Of a stretch of 47,294 nucleotides of DNA, positions 43,610 through 47,294 are shown in pieces (position 1 is the stretch's first letter; each line of letters begins with the position of its first letter). Both the position numbers and the translations under genes were made by a program. The notes under the pieces were generated by a model. It did not search any database and was not told where the DNA came from. It worked only from the letters and a program-made list of their open reading frames with translations. This stretch comes from Planktomarina sp. (GTDB taxonomy: Bacteria; Pseudomonadota; Alphaproteobacteria; Rhodobacterales; Rhodobacteraceae), in contig JAHDBC010000013.1 in NCBI GenBank assembly GCA_020630595.1, positions 1-47,294 of the forward strand, in the 5' to 3' direction.

Positions 43610-45603
43610 CCCTGATCACAAATCGAACACCCACAACCGCCGCGTCTTATCCGCGGCGGTTGTTTGCGTTTCACGGGGGGGCCTTTGCGCAAAGCGGGCC
43701 GAAACATATTTTGCGCGCGGCGGGCATCGCGCCTGAATTTGGGTGGCCCGGTCCCGGCGATGGGGTTCTGGCATGGGGGCATCGCCCCACGGCGCGGCGT
43801 GCCGAATGGGTTGCCGCGCGCACCGGTGCCGCGCTGATCCGGGCCGAAGATGCATTCTTTCGATCCGTTAAAACTGGCCGGGATGGGGCGCGGCCCATTG
43901 GGTTGGTTTTGGATCGGTCAGGTTGCCATTACGACAGCCGCACACCGTCTGATCTGGAACAGATTCTGGCCAACCACCCCCTGTCTGATCCCAATTTGTT
44001 GAAACGGGCACGGGATGCGATGGGTTTTGTCGCAAGGCATCGGTTGTCCAAATACAATGCAACCATTCTGGACGCTCCCCGCCCCGACCCCGGGTATGTT
44101 CTGGTCGTCGATCAGACGCGGGGGGATGCCTCCATCGCGCTGGCCGGGGCATCGGACCAAACGTTTCATCACATGCTTGCCGCCGCACAGGCCGAAAATC
44201 CGGGCGCGGCGATTGTGATCAAGGCGCACCCGGAAACGGTTGCGGGGTTTCGGCCCGGTCACTTTCAAAACACGGACGGGGCGCTATTCTGGGATCACCC
44301 TACACCAGTTCAGGATTTGCTGGCGGGGGCATCATCGGTCTATGTCGTGTCGTCCCAAATGGGGTTCGAAGCAATTTGTGCCGGGCACACGCCCAAGGTG
44401 TTCGGGCAGCCCTTCTATGCCGGGTGGGGGCTGACGGATGACCGCATGCCCATCGCGCGGCGCACCAGAACCCTGACCGCAGACCAACTGTTTGCGGCCG
44501 CCTGCATCTTGTATCCAACATGGTATGACCCGTGCAATGATCGCGTCTGTGATCTGGAAACGGCCCTGCGCCAGCTGGCCGCGGAAACCCGGGCGTGGCG
44601 CGACGATCATGCGGGGTGGGATGGATACGGCATGCGGCTGTGGAAAAGGTCCGCGCTGAATGGGGCCTTCGGTCAATACAAGGCCATGCGGTTTGATCCC
44701 AAAACGCCAGCCCCGGCCAGACGTGCGATGACATGGGGCGCGGGTGCAGGTCCGCTGACCTCTGCCCGGTTGGAAGATGGGTTCTTGCGGTCCCGTGGTT
44801 TGGGTGCCGAACTTGTGCCGCCGCTGTCGCTGGTTGTGGATCCGGACGGTATCTATTTTGACGCCACCCACCCCAGCCGCCTAGAAACGCTGATTGCGCA
44901 ATCGGTCGATCTTCCCCAAGCCGCCCATGACCGCGCCGCTGCGCTGATGCAGCGGATCGTGAAAGCGAAATTGTCGAAATACAATCTGCATGGCGCATCC
45001 GTCCCGAAAGATCGCCGACGAAAGTCCATTCTGGTCCCCGGTCAGGTCGAAAGCGATGCGTCGATCCAATATGGTGCGCTGGATGTGCGCACGAACGCAG
45101 CCCTTTTGGCGGCGACACGGGCGGCAAACCCCGACGCCGTTATCTTGTACAAGCCCCATCCAGATGTCGAAGCCGGGCTGCGCGACGGGGCCGTGCCAAA
45201 CGCCCTTGATTTTGCAGATCGCGTGCTGGACCGTGCCGACCCGATTGCAGCCATTCAAGCGGTGGATCAGGTTTGGACCATGACATCGCTTCTGGGCTTC
45301 GAAGCACTTTTGCACGGCACGCATGTGCATTGTCTGGGGCATCCGTTCTATGCGGGCTGGGGGCTGACGTCTGATGCCGCACCGCATCCGCGCCGACTGG
45401 CCCGCCCGATGCTGACCGGTTTGGTCCATGCGGCGCTGATAGACTATCCACGGTATTTTGACCCGGTCAGCGGATTGCCCTGCGCCCCTGAAGTGGCCGT
45501 TGATCGGTTGGCCCATGGGATCGCCCCACATCAAAGCCCCGCGTTGCGCGCATTGGCAAAACTGCAAGGGGTGTTTTCCACCTATGCACATTGGTGGCGG
45601 TGA
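43606..45603 (+). CDS. kpsC: Bimodular capsular polysaccharide Kdo transferase KpsC
   Basis: The protein has 665 residues from a GTG at 43606 overlapping the previous TGA. Two homologous halves each repeat the same order of motifs: EDAFFRS / EDGFLRS, VLDRSGCHYD / VVDPDGIYFD, LSKYN twice, KAHPETVAGFRPG / KPHPDVEAGLRDG and FYAGWGLT twice. KpsC adds alternating beta-2,4 and beta-2,7 Kdo residues, which explains the two catalytic modules. With KpsS it builds the phosphatidylglycerol-poly-Kdo anchor. It is convergent with ribD, with no gap and no visible terminator. Confidence 0.93.
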   Translation: MTLITNRTPTTAASYPRRLFAFHGGAFAQSGPKHILRAAGIAPEFGWPGPGDGVLAWGHRPTARRAEWVAARTGAALIRAEDAFFRSVKTGRDGARPIGLVLDRSGCHYDSRTPSDLEQILANHPLSDPNLLKRARDAMGFVARHRLSKYNATILDAPRPDPGYVLVVDQTRGDASIALAGASDQTFHHMLAAAQAENPGAAIVIKAHPETVAGFRPGHFQNTDGALFWDHPTPVQDLLAGASSVYVVSSQMGFEAICAGHTPKVFGQPFYAGWGLTDDRMPIARRTRTLTADQLFAAACILYPTWYDPCNDRVCDLETALRQLAAETRAWRDDHAGWDGYGMRLWKRSALNGAFGQYKAMRFDPKTPAPARRAMTWGAGAGPLTSARLEDGFLRSRGLGAELVPPLSLVVDPDGIYFDATHPSRLETLIAQSVDLPQAAHDRAAALMQRIVKAKLSKYNLHGASVPKDRRRKSILVPGQVESDASIQYGALDVRTNAALLAATRAANPDAVILYKPHPDVEAGLRDGAVPNALDFADRVLDRADPIAAIQAVDQVWTMTSLLGFEALLHGTHVHCLGHPFYAGWGLTSDAAPHPRRLARPMLTGLVHAALIDYPRYFDPVSGLPCAPEVAVDRLAHGIAPHQSPALRALAKLQGVFSTYAHWWR

Positions 45604-46698
45604 TCAGCGGCAGCGGGTCCAATGGTGGCGAATGTCATTTCCGACCGGGTTCACAGATTTCAGATCAAACCGGGGGCAACCCGACAAAGCGGCCTGTTCC
45701 AAAGCCCCCAAGCCCGGCCAACCTTCGGCCCCAATGACCAGACCTGCCCCATAGATGATCACATCATCCACAACATCCGATTGTAAAAGGGATGCGGCGA
45801 AGGCCGCGCCGCCTTCGCAGTATACAGATGTGAGCCCCTTATCCCCCAGCGCCCGCATCATGTCGGCCACATCCAACACGCGGCCATTGGTGGATACCTG
45901 AACCAGTTCTGCGCCGTGATCACGCCAAAGGGCTGCGGTTTCGCCCGCTTCTTCCCCGTGCACCAGCCAAAGCGGTGCGATATCCATCGACGCTTTCAAC
46001 GCGTCCCCTTTGAAATCCAGTTTGCGCGATGCGACGATCCGAACGGGCTGATGGGCCGCCCCCAAATCCCGCACGGTTAAGCTGGGGTTATCGGCCCGCG
46101 CAGTGCCGCCCCCCACCAGAACGGCGTCATGGCACATTCGGTCGCGGTGCACCGACCTGCGTGCGGCTGGGCCGGTGATCCATTGGCTTTGCCCGGATGC
46201 GGTGGCGATGCGCCCATCCAGCGACACGGCAAGTTTCAGCGTCACCTTTGGGCGGCCTTCGGTGATACGCCGGAAAAAACCGGCATGGGCATCATCGGCC
46301 TGTGCCTTGCCGCACCCCAGATCCACGGTGATCCCCGCGCTTTGCAGCATGGCGATGCCCCGCCCCGACACACGCGGGTCTGGATCGGTGGTCGCCACGA
46401 CGCATCGGGCAAGACCGGCGTCGATCAACGCCTGCGCACAGGGGCCTGATTTGCCCGTATGGGCGCATGGTTCCAAGGTGACATAGGCCGTTGCCCCGGC
46501 AGCGTGTGACCCGGCCTGCGCCAAGGCAACGATTTCGGCATGTGGCCGCCCACCCGGCTGGGTCCAACCCCGGCCCAACACGCGGCCATCTTTGACGATC
46601 ACACAGCCCACCGAAGGATTGGGCCAAACGCGGCCCTGCCCCCGACGGCCCAGTCCAAGGGCCGTCGTCATCCAACGCAGATCGGTGTCTTGCGTCAC
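45604..46698 (-). CDS. ribD: Bifunctional riboflavin biosynthesis deaminase/reductase RibD
   Basis: This 364-residue protein has an N-terminal deaminase domain with zinc ligands His53 (in HAE, 53-55), Cys78 and Cys87 ([11 protein letters not shown]), and a C-terminal reductase domain ([11 protein letters not shown] near 151, [14 protein letters not shown] near 292). It deaminates and reduces the pyrimidine product of GTP cyclohydrolase II. Its ATG overlaps the nrdR stop by four bases. In this genome the following rib genes are displaced 4.7 kb away by the capsule genes. Confidence 0.95.
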   Translation of the reverse strand: MTQDTDLRWMTTALGLGRRGQGRVWPNPSVGCVIVKDGRVLGRGWTQPGGRPHAEIVALAQAGSHAAGATAYVTLEPCAHTGKSGPCAQALIDAGLARCVVATTDPDPRVSGRGIAMLQSAGITVDLGCGKAQADDAHAGFFRRITEGRPKVTLKLAVSLDGRIATASGQSQWITGPAARRSVHRDRMCHDAVLVGGGTARADNPSLTVRDLGAAHQPVRIVASRKLDFKGDALKASMDIAPLWLVHGEEAGETAALWRDHGAELVQVSTNGRVLDVADMMRALGDKGLTSVYCEGGAAFAASLLQSDVVDDVIIYGAGLVIGAEGWPGLGALEQAALSGCPRFDLKSVNPVGNDIRHHWTRCR

Positions 46699-47162
46699 TC
46701 TTCCGATGGCAGGTTCGGGCGCAGCTCTGACACGAACTTATCAAAGTCATCTGCGGCCTGAAAATTCTTGTAAACGCTGGCGAAGCGCACATAGGCCACG
46801 GTGTCGATCCGGGCCAAAGCTTCCATCACGATTTCACCGATGGTCTTGGAGTTGATATCCGTATCGCCCATGCTTTCCAGACGCCGCACGATGCCAGAAA
46901 TCATCTGATCCATGCGTTCGGGTTCAACGGGGCGTTTCTGCAGCGCAATGCGGATCGACCGTTCCAGCTTGTCGCGGTCGAAATCTTCGCGCCGCCCAGA
47001 GGATTTGATCACCACCAGATCGCGCAACTGCACCCGTTCATAGGTCGTAAACCGCCCCCCACAGGCCGGGCAAAAGCGCCGCCGTCGGATGGCCACGTGA
47101 TCTTCGGCAGGACGTGAATCCTTTACCTGGGTGTCAACATTCCCACAAAATGGACAACGCAT
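46695..47162 (-). CDS. nrdR: Transcriptional repressor NrdR
   Basis: The 155-residue protein has the zinc ribbon Cys3, Cys6, Cys31, Cys34 (CPFC and [12 protein letters not shown]) and an ATP-cone from about residue 49 ([17 protein letters not shown]). NrdR represses ribonucleotide reductase genes according to dATP/ATP. It heads the nrdR-ribD unit and is coupled to ribD. Confidence 0.97.
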   Translation of the reverse strand: MRCPFCGNVDTQVKDSRPAEDHVAIRRRRFCPACGGRFTTYERVQLRDLVVIKSSGRREDFDRDKLERSIRIALQKRPVEPERMDQMISGIVRRLESMGDTDINSKTIGEIVMEALARIDTVAYVRFASVYKNFQAADDFDKFVSELRPNLPSEE

Positions 47163-47294
47163 GGGTCGCCCTCCCCTAATTTCACTGCCTCTGATTGGGG
47201 CTTTGCGCCCACTTATCCACAGCCTTTATAGGGGCGTCGCTAGGTTTTGGGTAGCAAAAACTTTTTGCCACGTTATCTGGCGATCCGGGCCACG
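47163..47294. promoter_or_regulatory. Upstream region of nrdR with DnaA-like box and short inverted repeat
   Basis: The region holds a perfect TTATCCACA (47213-47221), matching the DnaA-box consensus, and a 15-base near-palindrome GCAAAAA-C-TTTTTGC at 47254-47268. Both may be regulatory. I did not find a clear NrdR box. The window ends at 47294. Confidence 0.35.

Noticed and set aside
1-47294. CRISPR arrays, insertion sequences, integrases, phage genes
   Set aside because: No short regularly spaced repeats, transposase-like proteins or inverted-repeat-bounded elements were seen.

Overview
The window looks like a chromosomal segment of an alphaproteobacterium of the order Rhodobacterales (Roseobacter/Rhodobacter group). 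Evidence: strong preference for GAA, GGC and CTG/TTG codons; the gene neighbourhoods SUV3-like helicase / S4 protein / 7Fe ferredoxin / CarD and nrdR-ribD / ribE-ribBA-ribH-nusB; an RpoH-type sigma factor; a tRNA-His with A73 and no G-1; a GTTC-N7-GTTC type SOS box beside mmcB; and a TTAA-N7-TTAA (CtrA-type) site. Identification is by reading the translated proteins; no database was searched.

Layout. 1-4235 (minus): the N-terminal 1,411 codons of a very large RTX-type calcium-binding surface or secreted protein built from two tandem ~480-residue modules, running off the left edge. 4236-4872: long leader with a CtrA-like site. 4873-10644 (plus): a GT-A-like glycosyltransferase, a large TM-anchored Pro/Ala-rich protein with a GspC/PilP-like C-terminus, and a CPA2 cation/proton antiporter. 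10641-12483: cobT and cobS, divergently placed, for cobalamin nucleotide-loop assembly. 12538-17342 (minus): TPR lipid/periplasmic protein, SUV3-like helicase, S4 RNA-binding protein, ferredoxin, CarD. 17419-20241: SCP2 protein, lysophospholipase-like hydrolase, and a convergent FAH-hydrolase/HpcH-aldolase pair. 20314-23818 (plus): a translationally coupled DNA-processing cassette of MBL exonuclease, HSL-type hydrolase and ATP-dependent DNA ligase. 23828-33333: assorted metabolism (amidohydrolase, M3 peptidase, methyltransferase, LysR regulator, Rieske protein with cytochrome b561, Gfo/Idh/MocA oxidoreductase), rpoH and rluD.

33326-37466: small membrane and lipoproteins, tRNA-His, and a divergent pair of operons around an SOS box: leftward mmcB plus a stand-alone YqfO/NIF3-like domain; rightward a four-TM coiled-coil protein coupled to a membrane-anchored ClpP-like protease. 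37467-38167 is an odd stretch with unlike codon use, a 16-bp perfect palindrome and a probably frameshifted orphan ORF. 38168-47162: the riboflavin/nusB/nrdR block, split between ribD and ribE by an oppositely oriented group-2 capsule set (KpsS, a Wza/KpsD-type export lipoprotein and a bimodular KpsC).

The best candidates for something not yet described are the SOS-flanked membrane protein/ClpP-like protease pair, the YqfO-like gene coupled to mmcB, the orphan frameshifted ORF behind a palindrome, and the hydrolase embedded in the exonuclease-ligase cassette. None proves a new system; each is an inference from gene arrangement and motifs.
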